Part shown: in pieces, positions 1-7,133 of the stretch
Position numbering within the stretch: the first letter of the stretch is position 1
Layout of the letters: each line of letters opens with the position of its first letter
Source of the DNA: Rhodospirillales bacterium
GTDB lineage: Bacteria > Pseudomonadota > Alphaproteobacteria > UBA8366 > JADFVY01
Assembly (NCBI GenBank): GCA_024644185.1
Contig: JAHELM010000057.1
Span: 1 to 9,310 of the forward strand
Direction of reading: 5' to 3'
DNA length: 9,310 nucleotides
Made by a program: the position numbers and the translations under genes
Notes under the pieces: model-generated
What the model was told of the DNA's origin: nothing
Databases searched by the model: none
The model's input: the letters and a program-made list of their open reading frames with translations, nothing else

Positions 1-2037
1 CCAGGCGCGATAGCATTTCTCCAGACGCAGGCATTCGATCGCCCGGTAGCCGCAATTGGCGATACCATGCGGGGCCCCGGCCTGCATCAGAACCTCGTAG
101 ACCCGCGCGGCGCATTCCACCGGGACATGCAGCTCCCAGCCCAACTCGCCCACATAGGTGACCCGAAGGGCAGTGACCGGCGCGCCGGCAATATGGATCC
201 GCCGGACCGCGCCGAAGGGGAACGCCGCATTGGAAACGTCGTCCCGGGTCACCGCCGACAGCACGTCGCGGGCCCGCGGGCCCATCAGAGACAAGACCGC
301 GTTGGAGGACGTAACGTCGATCAGTCGCGCATCCGCGCCGTCGGGAATATTCGCCTGTATCCAGGCGAAGTCGTGGGTCGCGAAGCCGGTTCCGGTGACG
401 ATATAGAAACGGTCTTCCGCCAGCCGCGCGACAGTCAGGTCGCATTCGATGCCGCCTTTGCGGTTCAGCATCTGCGTATAGGCGAGCCGTCCGGGAGATC
501 GCGCCAGATTGTTGGCGCAGATCCGGTCCAGCGCCGCCTCGGCATCGCGGCCGATCACCATGAACTTGGCGAAGGAGGTTTGGTCGAACAGGCCGACCCG
601 CTCGCGCACGGCCTTGTGCTCCTCGCCGACATGGGCGAACCAGTTCTGCCGGTCGAAGGAGTAGACGTCGTTCGCCTCGACACCCTTCGGTGCGAACCAG
701 TTCGGCCGTTCCCAGCCCAGCTTCTCGCCGAAGCAGGCGCCCTGTTCCCGCAGACGGTCATACAGCGGCGAGCGGCGCAGCGGGCGGCCGCGGCGGTGTT
801 CCTCGAACGGCCAGGCCACGGTGTAGTGCTTGCCGTACATTTCCAGCGTCCGCGTGCGCACCCAGTCGATGTCGCGATGCGGCTGGCCGAAACGGCGGAT
901 ATCCACCGGCCACAGATCGAAGGGCGGTTCGCCGCCGACGATCCACTCGGCCAGCGCCTTGCCGGCGCCACCGCCCGAGGCAATCCCGAAGGCGTTGAAG
1001 CCGGCGCCGACGAAGAAACCACGGCATTCCGGCGCCTCGCCGAGGATGAAATTGCCGTCCGGGGTAAAGCTTTCCGGCCCGTTGACCAGTTGCTTGACGC
1101 CGGCATGCTGCAAGGCCGGCACACGGCCCAGCGCCAGCTCCATCATCGGCTCGAAATGGTCCCAGTTCTCGTCCAGCAGCGAAAAGTGAAACTTCTCGGG
1201 AATGCCGTTCTCGGCCCAGGGGATCGGGTTCGGCTCGTAGCCGCCCATCACCAGTCCACCGACCTCTTCCTTGTAATAGGTCAGCCGATCGGGGTCGCGC
1301 AGTGTCGGCAGATTGCGCGGCACGCCCTCGATTGCCTCGGTAACCAGATACTGGTGCTGCACCGAGACCAGCGGCACGGCAACGCCAACCATGGCGCCGA
1401 CACGATTGGCCCACTGGCCGGCGCAATTCACAGCCACCGCGCAGGCGATGCGACCTTGCGTCGTCAGCACCGCGACGACGCGGCCATCCTTCGTCTCGAT
1501 GCCGGTGACCTCGGTATCCTCGAATATCCGCACCCCGCCCTGGCGTGCGCCCTTGGCCAGCGCCAGGGTGATGTCGGACGGGTTGGCCTGACCGTCGGTC
1601 GGCAGGAAGGCGGCGCCCACCAGATCGTCGATCTGCATGATCGGCCACAGCTTCAGCGCCTCGGCCGGGGTCAGAAGCTCCATCTCCAGGCCGAAACTGT
1701 GCGCCATCGTCGCCTGGCGCTTCAGTTCGGTCATGCGCGCCTCGGTACAGGCCAGACGCAGCCCGCCATTCATTTTCCAGCCGGTGGCCTGGCCGGTCTC
1801 CTTCTCCAGCCGGTCATACAGGGCAACCGAATGCCCGAGAAGCTGGGTGATGTTGGCGCTGCTGCGCAACTGCCCGACCAACCCGGCGGCGTGCCATGTG
1901 GACCCGCAGGAAAGTTTCCCCGCCTCGATCAGCACCGTATCCGTCCAGCCCTCCTTCGCCAGATGATAGGCGGTGGAACAACCGACGATGCCGCCGCCGA
2001 TGACAACGGCCCGGGCCTGGGTAGGGAATGCCGCCAT
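1..2037 (-). CDS. Dimethylglycine/sarcosine dehydrogenase-like FAD- and THF-dependent oxidoreductase (3' end beyond window)
   Basis: Likely oxidatively demethylates an N-methyl amino acid (dimethylglycine or sarcosine type) and transfers the C1 unit to tetrahydrofolate. Reading from ATG at 2037, 679 residues are visible without a stop to the left edge; relatives are about 810-860 aa, so roughly 130-180 C-terminal residues are missing. An N-terminal FAD Rossmann motif GGGIVG lies at residues 14-19. The GSTWHAAG motif at 45-52 contains His49, which matches the histidine covalently linked to FAD in DMGDH and SARDH. Next come VQHQYLVT (226-233), NGPESFTPDG (319-328), a central FAO_M-type linker from about 370, and a GcvT-like folate domain from about 425. 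That domain has YVGELGWELHVP (628-639) and LRLEKCYRAW at the edge, where Cys675 replaces the usual Gly. The start is fixed by a GAGG Shine-Dalgarno overlapping the upstream kinase stop. Family is confident; the exact substrate is not. Confidence 0.9.
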   Translation of the reverse strand, partial: MAAFPTQARAVVIGGGIVGCSTAYHLAKEGWTDTVLIEAGKLSCGSTWHAAGLVGQLRSSANITQLLGHSVALYDRLEKETGQATGWKMNGGLRLACTEARMTELKRQATMAHSFGLEMELLTPAEALKLWPIMQIDDLVGAAFLPTDGQANPSDITLALAKGARQGGVRIFEDTEVTGIETKDGRVVAVLTTQGRIACAVAVNCAGQWANRVGAMVGVAVPLVSVQHQYLVTEAIEGVPRNLPTLRDPDRLTYYKEEVGGLVMGGYEPNPIPWAENGIPEKFHFSLLDENWDHFEPMMELALGRVPALQHAGVKQLVNGPESFTPDGNFILGEAPECRGFFVGAGFNAFGIASGGGAGKALAEWIVGGEPPFDLWPVDIRRFGQPHRDIDWVRTRTLEMYGKHYTVAWPFEEHRRGRPLRRSPLYDRLREQGACFGEKLGWERPNWFAPKGVEANDVYSFDRQNWFAHVGEEHKAVRERVGLFDQTSFAKFMVIGRDAEAALDRICANNLARSPGRLAYTQMLNRKGGIECDLTVARLAEDRFYIVTGTGFATHDFAWIQANIPDGADARLIDVTSSNAVLSLMGPRARDVLSAVTRDDVSNAAFPFGAVRRIHIAGAPVTALRVTYVGELGWELHVPVECAARVYEVLMQAGAPHGIANCGYRAIECLRLEKCYRAW

Positions 2038-2044
2038 GAAACGA

Positions 2045-2048
2045 CCTC
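2045..2048 (-). promoter_or_regulatory. Ribosome binding site of the oxidoreductase gene, overlapping the kinase stop codon
   Basis: Minus-strand sequence TGAGGTCGTTTCATG: the GAGG core is 7 nt before the ATG at 2037 and shares bases with the TGA stop of the upstream kinase gene (2047-2049). This arrangement supports translational coupling of the two genes and decides the oxidoreductase start. Confidence 0.7.
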
Positions 2049-2925
2049 ACAGTGAAAGGAATTCGCCATATACCCGTTCGAACCGCGCCAGGTTCGAACG
2101 GGTATAGGCAACGAAATCGAAATCGAGTTCGGAGTGGATCTCGGAAATCATGCTCCACATGGTCTCGCGCAGCAGCGAGGCGCATTTCATCGCCGCGTAG
2201 CGCCGCCGGAATCCGCCATCAGGCGGATGCCCGAAATAGGCCTGCAGCATCCGCGCCTCTAGCGCCGGCGGAAATTCGTTGTTCGAAGCCAGGTTCGCCA
2301 GGTCGAACAGCGGGCTGTTGAACCCCCCATAGTCCCAGTCGACGAGCCACAGCCGGTTCCCGTCGTCGATCAGATTGGCGGCCAGCAGGTCGTTGTGGCC
2401 ATAGACCAGATCGACCGGGCCGACCTCCTGTTCCAGCGATTCGGCGATTTCCATCAGACGCGGCAGTTCCGGCACCATGCGGCTGTTGCCCTCGCGCAGG
2501 CTGGCGGCGTAGTCGCGCAGAACGTGGAACACCCAGAACACCAGAGAAGGCCCGCGCAGATGACGCGGCAAGTCGCGATGGACGCGGCGCACCAGCTCGA
2601 CGACGCGGTCCAGATTCTCAGGCCGTCGGACATCCTCGGGCGCGAAAGTCCTGCCCTCGATGAAACGCAGCACCAGGGCACCCGGCTCGGCATGCACAAC
2701 CTCGGGCGAAATTCCCGCCGCATGGGCGGCACGACTGGCGGACAGCTCGTTGAAGCGCATGACCTGATGCAGCGGGATGTCGCCGCCGACACGCACGACG
2801 TATTTGCCGCGCCGGTCCTCGACCACGAAATTGACATTCGTGATGCCACCCTTCAGCGGCACCGGATCGACCGGCCCCTGCCAACAGGCGAGATTTCGGG
2901 CCTTTTCACGCGCGGCGTCGGTCAT
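2047..2925 (-). CDS. Choline/ethanolamine-kinase-like phosphotransferase (APH fold)
   Basis: A 292-aa cytoplasmic small-molecule kinase of the choline kinase/LicA/aminoglycoside-phosphotransferase fold, expected to phosphorylate a hydroxyl of an amino alcohol or related compound with ATP. Visible motifs: N-lobe glycine-rich loop LKGGITNVNF (24-33); YVVRVGGD (42-49) with Arg45 at the nucleotide-lobe strand; Glu60 as the likely helix-C glutamate; hinge FIEG (88-91). The catalytic loop YGHNDLLAANL (175-185) has His177, Asp179 and Asn184, and the metal-binding motif LVDWDYGG (194-201) has Asp196. All key catalytic residues are present, so it should be active. The start ATG at 2925 overlaps the permease stop in an ATGA overlap and is preceded by a purine-rich GGAAGGGG. 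The same reading frame stays open far upstream across the permease gene, but that part is an out-of-frame shadow. The substrate is unknown; choline or ethanolamine are only family-based guesses. Confidence 0.87.
   Translation of the reverse strand: MTDAAREKARNLACWQGPVDPVPLKGGITNVNFVVEDRRGKYVVRVGGDIPLHQVMRFNELSASRAAHAAGISPEVVHAEPGALVLRFIEGRTFAPEDVRRPENLDRVVELVRRVHRDLPRHLRGPSLVFWVFHVLRDYAASLREGNSRMVPELPRLMEIAESLEQEVGPVDLVYGHNDLLAANLIDDGNRLWLVDWDYGGFNSPLFDLANLASNNEFPPALEARMLQAYFGHPPDGGFRRRYAAMKCASLLRETMWSMISEIHSELDFDFVAYTRSNLARFERVYGEFLSL
2069..2106 (-). repeat. Perfect 16-bp inverted repeat (hairpin) inside the 3' end of the kinase gene
   Basis: The left arm 2069-2084 (TATACCCGTTCGAACC) is the exact reverse complement of the right arm 2091-2106, separated by the six bases 2085-2090. 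Each arm also contains the 8-bp palindrome GTTCGAAC. The element lies in codons for YTRSNLARFERVY, about 20 codons or fewer from the kinase stop, and ends 31 nt before the oxidoreductase start. No U-tract follows it on the minus strand, so it is not a classic intrinsic terminator. It may be an mRNA processing, stabilising or translation-modulating hairpin, or a protein-binding dyad. Confidence 0.85.
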
Positions 2926-4928
2926 GCGGTCGCCCCTTCCGCGGCCAGCCCGAGGCGGTGGCGCATCCGCATGCTGCCGGCCGCGATCAGCCGGTCGGCG
3001 ATGATGGCGATGAAGGCGACCGACAACCCGGCGACGATGCCGCGCCCGGTATCCGCCTTGGTCAGCGCGATATAGACCTCCTGGCCGAGGTCGCGAGTGC
3101 CGACCAGCGCGGTGATGACCAGCATGGAGAGCGCCAGCATGATCGTCTGGTTGATGCCCAGCATGATTTCGGGAAGCGCCAGCGGCAACTTGATCTTCCA
3201 CAGCATTTGCCGGCGCGTGCAGCCGGCTGCGATGCCGGCCTCGATCAGTTGCGGGTCGATCTGGCGAATTCCGTGCGCGGTGTAACGGACCGCCGGAGCC
3301 AGCGCATAGACCACGACCGCGATCATCGCCGAAAAATCGCCAACCCGGAACAGCATGACCACCGGCATCAGATAGACGAAGGACGGCAGCGTTTGCAGCG
3401 TGTCGATGACCGCCCGCACCACCCCGCCCAGACGCTCGCGCTCGGCCGCCGCGATGCCGACGGGCACACCGATCGCGGTGGCGATCAACACCGAGATGCC
3501 GCACAGATAGACGGTAATCATCGCCTTTTCCCACTGGCCGGTGATGACCACCAGCAGCGCCAGTCCACCGGCCAGCAGCGATAACCGCCAGCCGCCCAGC
3601 CGCCAGCCGGCAACTGCCAGCAGCCCGACGACCACCGCCCACGGCAAGCCGATCAGAAAGCGCTTGAACGGAATCAGCACGCCCAACAGCATCGCCGTCT
3701 TCACCGCCTCGAGCGCATCGTAGAAATTGACGTTGATCGCCTCGACCAGCGAAGCCCAGAACGTTCCGGTGGTGACCTGCAAGGCCTTGGGATAGGCCTG
3801 AATTCCCGGCATGACGAGGCCCGCCAGGCCGGTAACGACGATCCAGCCCAGGGCAACGACCAGCCAGGGATGGCGGGCTATCCAGCCGCGCGCCGGATCT
3901 TCGTGCACCGGTGGCGGGCGGGTGGCAAAGGCCTGGCTCAGCCTGTCCAGTGCCACGGCCAGCACGACGATGGCGATGCCGGCTTCCAGCCCGCCGCCGA
4001 TATCGAGACGCCGCAGTGCCGCCAGCACGTCGAAACCCAGCCCGCCGGCACCGATCATCGAGGCGATGATAACCATGTTCAGCGACAGCATGATCACCTG
4101 ATTGACGCCGACCATCAGCAGCGGCATCGACGCGGGAACCAGAACCTTCCACGTCAATTGCCGCCTTGTGCAACCGACCATGCGGCCGAAATCGACGATC
4201 TCGTCCGCCACCGAGCGCAGGGCCAGCATGGTGACCCGCACCATCGGCGGCATGGCGTAGATGATCGTCGCGGCCATTGCGGCCACCGGCCCGAAGCCGA
4301 ACATGAACAGGATGGGCACCAGATAGGCGAATACCGGCACTGTCTGCATCAGGTCCAGCACCGGCTTGATCGCACGCTCGAACCATGGAGACCGATAGGC
4401 GACGATGCCCAGCAGCAGGCCGCCGGCCACCCCGATCGGCACCGCGACGACGATGGAGGACAGCGTGATCATGGCGCTGTTCCACTGGCCGAACATGGCG
4501 AGATAGAGGAAGCAGCCGCCGACCAGCGCCGCCAATTTCCAGTCGCGGGCGTAATGCCCCATGGCGACCACGGCCCCGATGACCGCCAGCCAGCTTAGCG
4601 GTGGCGTAATCTGGACCGCATCGGATCCCTGTCCCTGCATCAGGCCGGTGCTGAGCAAACCGGTGGCGAGCCCCAGCGGCCAGTCCAGCAGCCAGGCGAT
4701 CGAGCGTGTCAGATCGGTGAAGCTGAACAGGCCAAAGCTCGCGTCGTTGATCAGCCATTTCATGAAATCGGTGATCTCAAACCGGATCGGCCAGATCCAG
4801 TCCCGCGGATACTCATGCGCCCAGGGCACGAGATCGCGCGTCGCCCAGGCGAACAGGATCGACGCCCCCAACGCCAGCGCCCAGATCGCGCGGCCGTCGC
4901 GCAAGAGTGCAGGGGCCGCCGTATTCAC
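2922..4928 (-). CDS. proW: ProW-like glycine betaine-type ABC permease, fused double membrane domain
   Basis: Inner-membrane permease of 668 aa, about twice the length of typical single-domain ProW/OpuAB permeases, with two BPD_transp_1 domains in one chain. The first has GQWNSAMIT (147-155), LMQTVPVFAYL (193-203) and the EAA coupling loop GCTRRQLTWKVLVP (252-265), ending near IGAGGLG. The second repeats this as GQWEKAMIT (464-472), LQTLPSFVYLMP (511-522) and GCTRRQMLWKIKLP (569-582). Corresponding motifs are about 317 residues apart, which shows an internal duplication. There are many hydrophobic segments, including one near residues 14-30. One chain could supply both halves of the channel for an ATPase dimer. 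The start is GTG at 4928, in a GTGA overlap with the ATPase stop; no clear Shine-Dalgarno is seen, so coupling is likely, and the next in-frame Met (residue 56) would remove conserved N-terminal sequence. The stop overlaps the kinase start (ATGA). Confidence 0.92.
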   Translation of the reverse strand: MNTAAPALLRDGRAIWALALGASILFAWATRDLVPWAHEYPRDWIWPIRFEITDFMKWLINDASFGLFSFTDLTRSIAWLLDWPLGLATGLLSTGLMQGQGSDAVQITPPLSWLAVIGAVVAMGHYARDWKLAALVGGCFLYLAMFGQWNSAMITLSSIVVAVPIGVAGGLLLGIVAYRSPWFERAIKPVLDLMQTVPVFAYLVPILFMFGFGPVAAMAATIIYAMPPMVRVTMLALRSVADEIVDFGRMVGCTRRQLTWKVLVPASMPLLMVGVNQVIMLSLNMVIIASMIGAGGLGFDVLAALRRLDIGGGLEAGIAIVVLAVALDRLSQAFATRPPPVHEDPARGWIARHPWLVVALGWIVVTGLAGLVMPGIQAYPKALQVTTGTFWASLVEAINVNFYDALEAVKTAMLLGVLIPFKRFLIGLPWAVVVGLLAVAGWRLGGWRLSLLAGGLALLVVITGQWEKAMITVYLCGISVLIATAIGVPVGIAAAERERLGGVVRAVIDTLQTLPSFVYLMPVVMLFRVGDFSAMIAVVVYALAPAVRYTAHGIRQIDPQLIEAGIAAGCTRRQMLWKIKLPLALPEIMLGINQTIMLALSMLVITALVGTRDLGQEVYIALTKADTGRGIVAGLSVAFIAIIADRLIAAGSMRMRHRLGLAAEGATA

Positions 4929-5983
4929 GGCGCTGCTCGCCCGGCCGGATCGCGGCCGACCAGCACGGCGATTACCGTCTCGCGGTCGATCCGGCCGACC
5001 ACGGCACCATCCGGCCCGACCACCGCGAACGGGCGGTCCGCCGCCTCGACCTGGGCGGCAATGGCTGCAATCTTCGCATCCGCCGATACCTGACCGGCAT
5101 AATCGCCACCCGGCGGCAGCATCACCGAGGCCGCCGAGAGCACCTTGGCGCGCGGAATGTCGCGGGTAAATTCCGCCACGTATTCCGTAGCCGGCGCGGT
5201 TACCAGTTCTTCGGGAGAGCCGATCTGGATGATCCGCCCGTCCTTCATGATGGCGATACGGTCGGCCAGACGGATCGCCTCGTCGAAATCATGGGTGATG
5301 AAGACGATGGTCTTGCGCAGCATTTGCTGAAGCCGCAAGAACTCGTCCTGCATCTCGCGCCGGATCAGCGGATCGAGGGCGGAGAACGGCTCGTCGAGGA
5401 ACCACAATTCCGGCTCGACCGCCAGCGACCGCGCGATGCCGACTCGCTGCTGCTGGCCGCCGGACAGCTCGCGCGGATAATAGCCTTCACGCCCCTGCAA
5501 CCCGACAAGCTCGATCACCTCGCGGGCGCGCGCCTCGCGCCTGGAGCGGTCAACACCCTGAACCTCCAGCGGGAAGGCGACATTGCCCAGCACGGTCATA
5601 TGCGGCAGCAGGGCGAAATGCTGGAACACCATGCCCATCTTGCGGCGGCGGATCTCGATCATCTCGGCCTCGCCGGCCTTCAGAAGATCGCGACCCTCGA
5701 AAAGGATTTCGCCGGCTGTTGACTCGATCAGCCGCGACAGGCAGCGCACCAGCGTCGACTTGCCGGAGCCGGACAGCCCCATGATGATGAATATCTCGCC
5801 CTGGCGGACCTCGATATTGGCGTCACGGACGGCACCGATCAGCCCGGCGGCGGCAATCGCCGCGTTATCCGGCGCATGCCCGTATCGCGCCAGAAAGCCG
5901 TCCGCGTCCGCGCCGAACAACTTCCACACGCCACGGCAGGCTAGCTTGACTGGCCTGTTCTCCACGCGCACCCCATCGTCCAT
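4925..5983 (-). CDS. proV: ProV-like ABC transporter ATPase (quaternary-amine uptake)
   Basis: Cytoplasmic ATP-hydrolysing subunit, 352 aa, energising uptake through the fused permease. The N-terminal segment GVWKLFG (18-24) followed by an insertion before the Walker A motif is characteristic of ProV/OpuAA proteins. Walker A is GLSGSGKST (69-77), the Q-loop is VFQHFALLPHMTV (119-131), the signature is LSGGQQQR (173-180), Walker B is LWFLDEP (193-199) with catalytic Glu198, and the H-loop is ITHDFDEA with His231. After the nucleotide-binding domain, roughly residues 280-340 form one CBS-like segment (VSADAKIAAIAAQV then FAVVGPDGAVVGRIDR). E. coli ProV is about 400 aa with a CBS pair, so this tail is shorter. 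ATG 5983 is chosen because it lies after the binding-protein stop and just before the conserved N-terminus. It lacks a good Shine-Dalgarno, and GTG codons at 5971 or 5965 are alternatives. The specific substrate is inferred from neighbours. Confidence 0.92.
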   Translation of the reverse strand: MDDGVRVENRPVKLACRGVWKLFGADADGFLARYGHAPDNAAIAAAGLIGAVRDANIEVRQGEIFIIMGLSGSGKSTLVRCLSRLIESTAGEILFEGRDLLKAGEAEMIEIRRRKMGMVFQHFALLPHMTVLGNVAFPLEVQGVDRSRREARAREVIELVGLQGREGYYPRELSGGQQQRVGIARSLAVEPELWFLDEPFSALDPLIRREMQDEFLRLQQMLRKTIVFITHDFDEAIRLADRIAIMKDGRIIQIGSPEELVTAPATEYVAEFTRDIPRAKVLSAASVMLPPGGDYAGQVSADAKIAAIAAQVEAADRPFAVVGPDGAVVGRIDRETVIAVLVGRDPAGRAAP

Positions 5984-6000
5984 AGAATTGAGTGGGAATA

Positions 6001-6039
6001 AGGGCGGGGCGGCCGCTTCTCGCGCAACCACCCCGCCCT
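6001..6039 (-). promoter_or_regulatory. Intergenic hairpin between binding-protein and ATPase genes (mRNA stabiliser or partial terminator)
   Basis: AGGGCGGGG at 6001-6009 is the exact reverse complement of CCCCGCCCT at 6031-6039. In the minus-strand RNA the stem extends inward by seven more pairs, three of them G-U, leaving a 7-nt loop GCGAGAA. The 16-bp structure fills most of the 67-nt gap after the binding-protein stop. It is followed by UUAUUCCC, too weak for a full terminator. Such hairpins commonly protect the upstream message and lower downstream expression, so binding protein is made in excess; applying that here is inference. Confidence 0.65.
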
Positions 6040-6050
6040 GCCCTGACGAA

Positions 6051-7004
6051 TTACTTGATCCAGGTCTTCCAGCGCGCCTCGTTGGCGTCGACCCAGGCGG
6101 CGACGACGCCATCCAGATCCTTGCCGTCGAGATCGACCTCGACAATCATCGCGCTCATCTCGTCGTTGTTGAGTTTGAACGCCTTGATCGCGTTGTAGGC
6201 ACCCGGCCACTTGGTCTTCACGCCAGCCCAGCCAACCTTCCAGATCGGGCCGCGCGGCTTGCCGCAGTCATAGGCCAGATTCGGATTCGAACCCCATTTC
6301 GGATCCGTGTAGCATTCCGGCGTGTACTTCGGGAATTCCACCCATTCGCCCTGGTATTTCGCGGTCGCCCAGTGCGGCGTATAGATCCACAGCAGGATCG
6401 GCGCCTTGCGCTGATAGGCCGATTCCAGTTCGGCGAACAGCGCCGCATCGGTGCCGGCATGCACAACTTCGAAATTCAGGCCCAGCGCCTCGACGCGCTC
6501 GTCGTCATAGCCGCCCCACGTCACCGGGCCACCCAGATACCGGCCCTTCGGCGCGGTCTCGGGAACCGAGAACGCCTCGGCGCATTTGTTCAGGGCTTGC
6601 CAGTCGGGCAGGCCCGGGCAGCGTTCCTTCATGTAGAGCGGATACCACCACTCCTCGATCGCCTGCATCCCGGTCTCGCCGAAATTTTCGGTCTTGCCGG
6701 TCTTGAACGACGCGTCCATGGCATCGCGGCCGGTGGTTTCCCACATTTCCATGGCGACATGCAGATCGCCCGATTCCAGTCCGGCGAACTGGGCGATATA
6801 ATCGGCCTGCACGTATTCGATATTGTAGCCGGCCTTCTTCAGAACCTCGCCCATGATCTTGGTGGTGATCAACTGGCCGGTCCAGTCATGCAGCGTCAGC
6901 TTGATGGGATCTTTCGATTCCACCGCGGCAAAGGCCGCCGCGGAAGCCATCAGCGACACCGCTACCACGCCACCGGTCACGGCGGCCCTTACGCGGTCGA
7001 ACAT
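6051..7004 (-). CDS. Periplasmic glycine betaine/proline-type substrate-binding protein (OpuAC/ProX family)
   Basis: A 317-aa binding protein of the quaternary-ammonium ABC uptake system and first gene of the operon. Residues 1-26 form a Sec signal peptide (FDRVRAAVTGG, hydrophobic core, AFA then AVES). The mature part has OpuAC-type features: LHDWTGQ (38-44), YVQADYIAQFAGLESGDLHVAMEMWE in 64-89, EEWWYPLYM (117-125), GGPVTWGGYDDE (158-169) and LLWIYTPHWATAKY (204-217). Tryptophans 41, 88, 163, 206 and 212 are candidates for the aromatic cage that holds a trimethylammonium group, but I cannot assign the cage without a structure. Cysteines occur as two pairs, 129/141 and 231/247, that could form periplasmic disulfides. 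The ATG at 7004 has a good Shine-Dalgarno (GGGAGA, 6 nt spacer). Family is confident; betaine, choline, dimethylglycine or another amine are possible ligands. Confidence 0.92.
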   Translation of the reverse strand: MFDRVRAAVTGGVVAVSLMASAAAFAAVESKDPIKLTLHDWTGQLITTKIMGEVLKKAGYNIEYVQADYIAQFAGLESGDLHVAMEMWETTGRDAMDASFKTGKTENFGETGMQAIEEWWYPLYMKERCPGLPDWQALNKCAEAFSVPETAPKGRYLGGPVTWGGYDDERVEALGLNFEVVHAGTDAALFAELESAYQRKAPILLWIYTPHWATAKYQGEWVEFPKYTPECYTDPKWGSNPNLAYDCGKPRGPIWKVGWAGVKTKWPGAYNAIKAFKLNNDEMSAMIVEVDLDGKDLDGVVAAWVDANEARWKTWIK

Positions 7005-7010
7005 CTATCG

Positions 7011-7016
7011 TCTCCC
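7011..7016 (-). promoter_or_regulatory. Ribosome binding site of the substrate-binding protein gene
   Basis: Minus-strand GGGAGA lies 6 nt before the ATG at 7004. It is the strongest Shine-Dalgarno in the minus-strand operon, consistent with high translation of the binding protein. Confidence 0.7.
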
Positions 7017-7096
7017 TGTTATGATTCCTTTCCGGCGGCTCTTCCGGCCGGTCCGGGCTGGTGCAGGGGGGTCATGAACCCTCCTCACCCAGGTCG

Positions 7097-7125
7097 ATTG
7101 AAGCCTTAACCGCGCATTGATTCAA
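7097..7125 (-). promoter_or_regulatory. Candidate sigma-70-type promoter of the transporter/kinase/dehydrogenase operon
   Basis: On the minus strand TTGAAT (7125-7120) is followed after exactly 17 nt by TTCAAT (7102-7097), matching the -35 and -10 consensus at four of six positions each. Transcription from here would give a leader of about 85 nt before the ATG at 7004. This is a motif match only, and alphaproteobacterial promoters are often degenerate. Confidence 0.4.
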
Positions 7126-7133
7126 GAGAAAAC

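Noticed and set aside
67..2055. 662-codon open frame on the plus strand
   Set aside because: Exactly antisense to the oxidoreductase, whose minus-strand frame has unmistakable FAD and folate-domain motifs. The plus-strand product is Arg/Gln/His-rich with no recognisable domain; long antisense frames are expected in high-GC DNA.
2076..2099. GTTCGAAC copies considered as tRNA T-loop remnants, an att site or an alphaproteobacterial LexA box
   Set aside because: No tRNA arms or acceptor stem surround them, there is no integrase or duplicated att site, and the 16-bp spacing does not fit the GTTC-N7-GTTC LexA pattern.
2926..4758. Upstream extension of the kinase frame, giving a 903-codon open frame on the minus strand
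   Set aside because: This part runs through the permease gene in another frame and has low-complexity Arg/Gly/Ala composition. The kinase homology begins right after the ATG at 2925.
5984..6145. N-terminal extension of the ATPase frame
   Set aside because: It overlaps the end of the binding-protein gene and the intergenic hairpin and has no ProV-like sequence; ATG 5983 sits at the conserved N-terminus.
7066..7084. Imperfect palindrome around TCATGA in the leader of the binding-protein gene
   Set aside because: Only four contiguous base pairs next to the loop in the minus-strand RNA, with a mismatch beyond; too weak to call an operator or attenuator.
5583..7109. 508-codon plus-strand open frame
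   Set aside because: Antisense to the ATPase and binding-protein genes, with no domain-like sequence.
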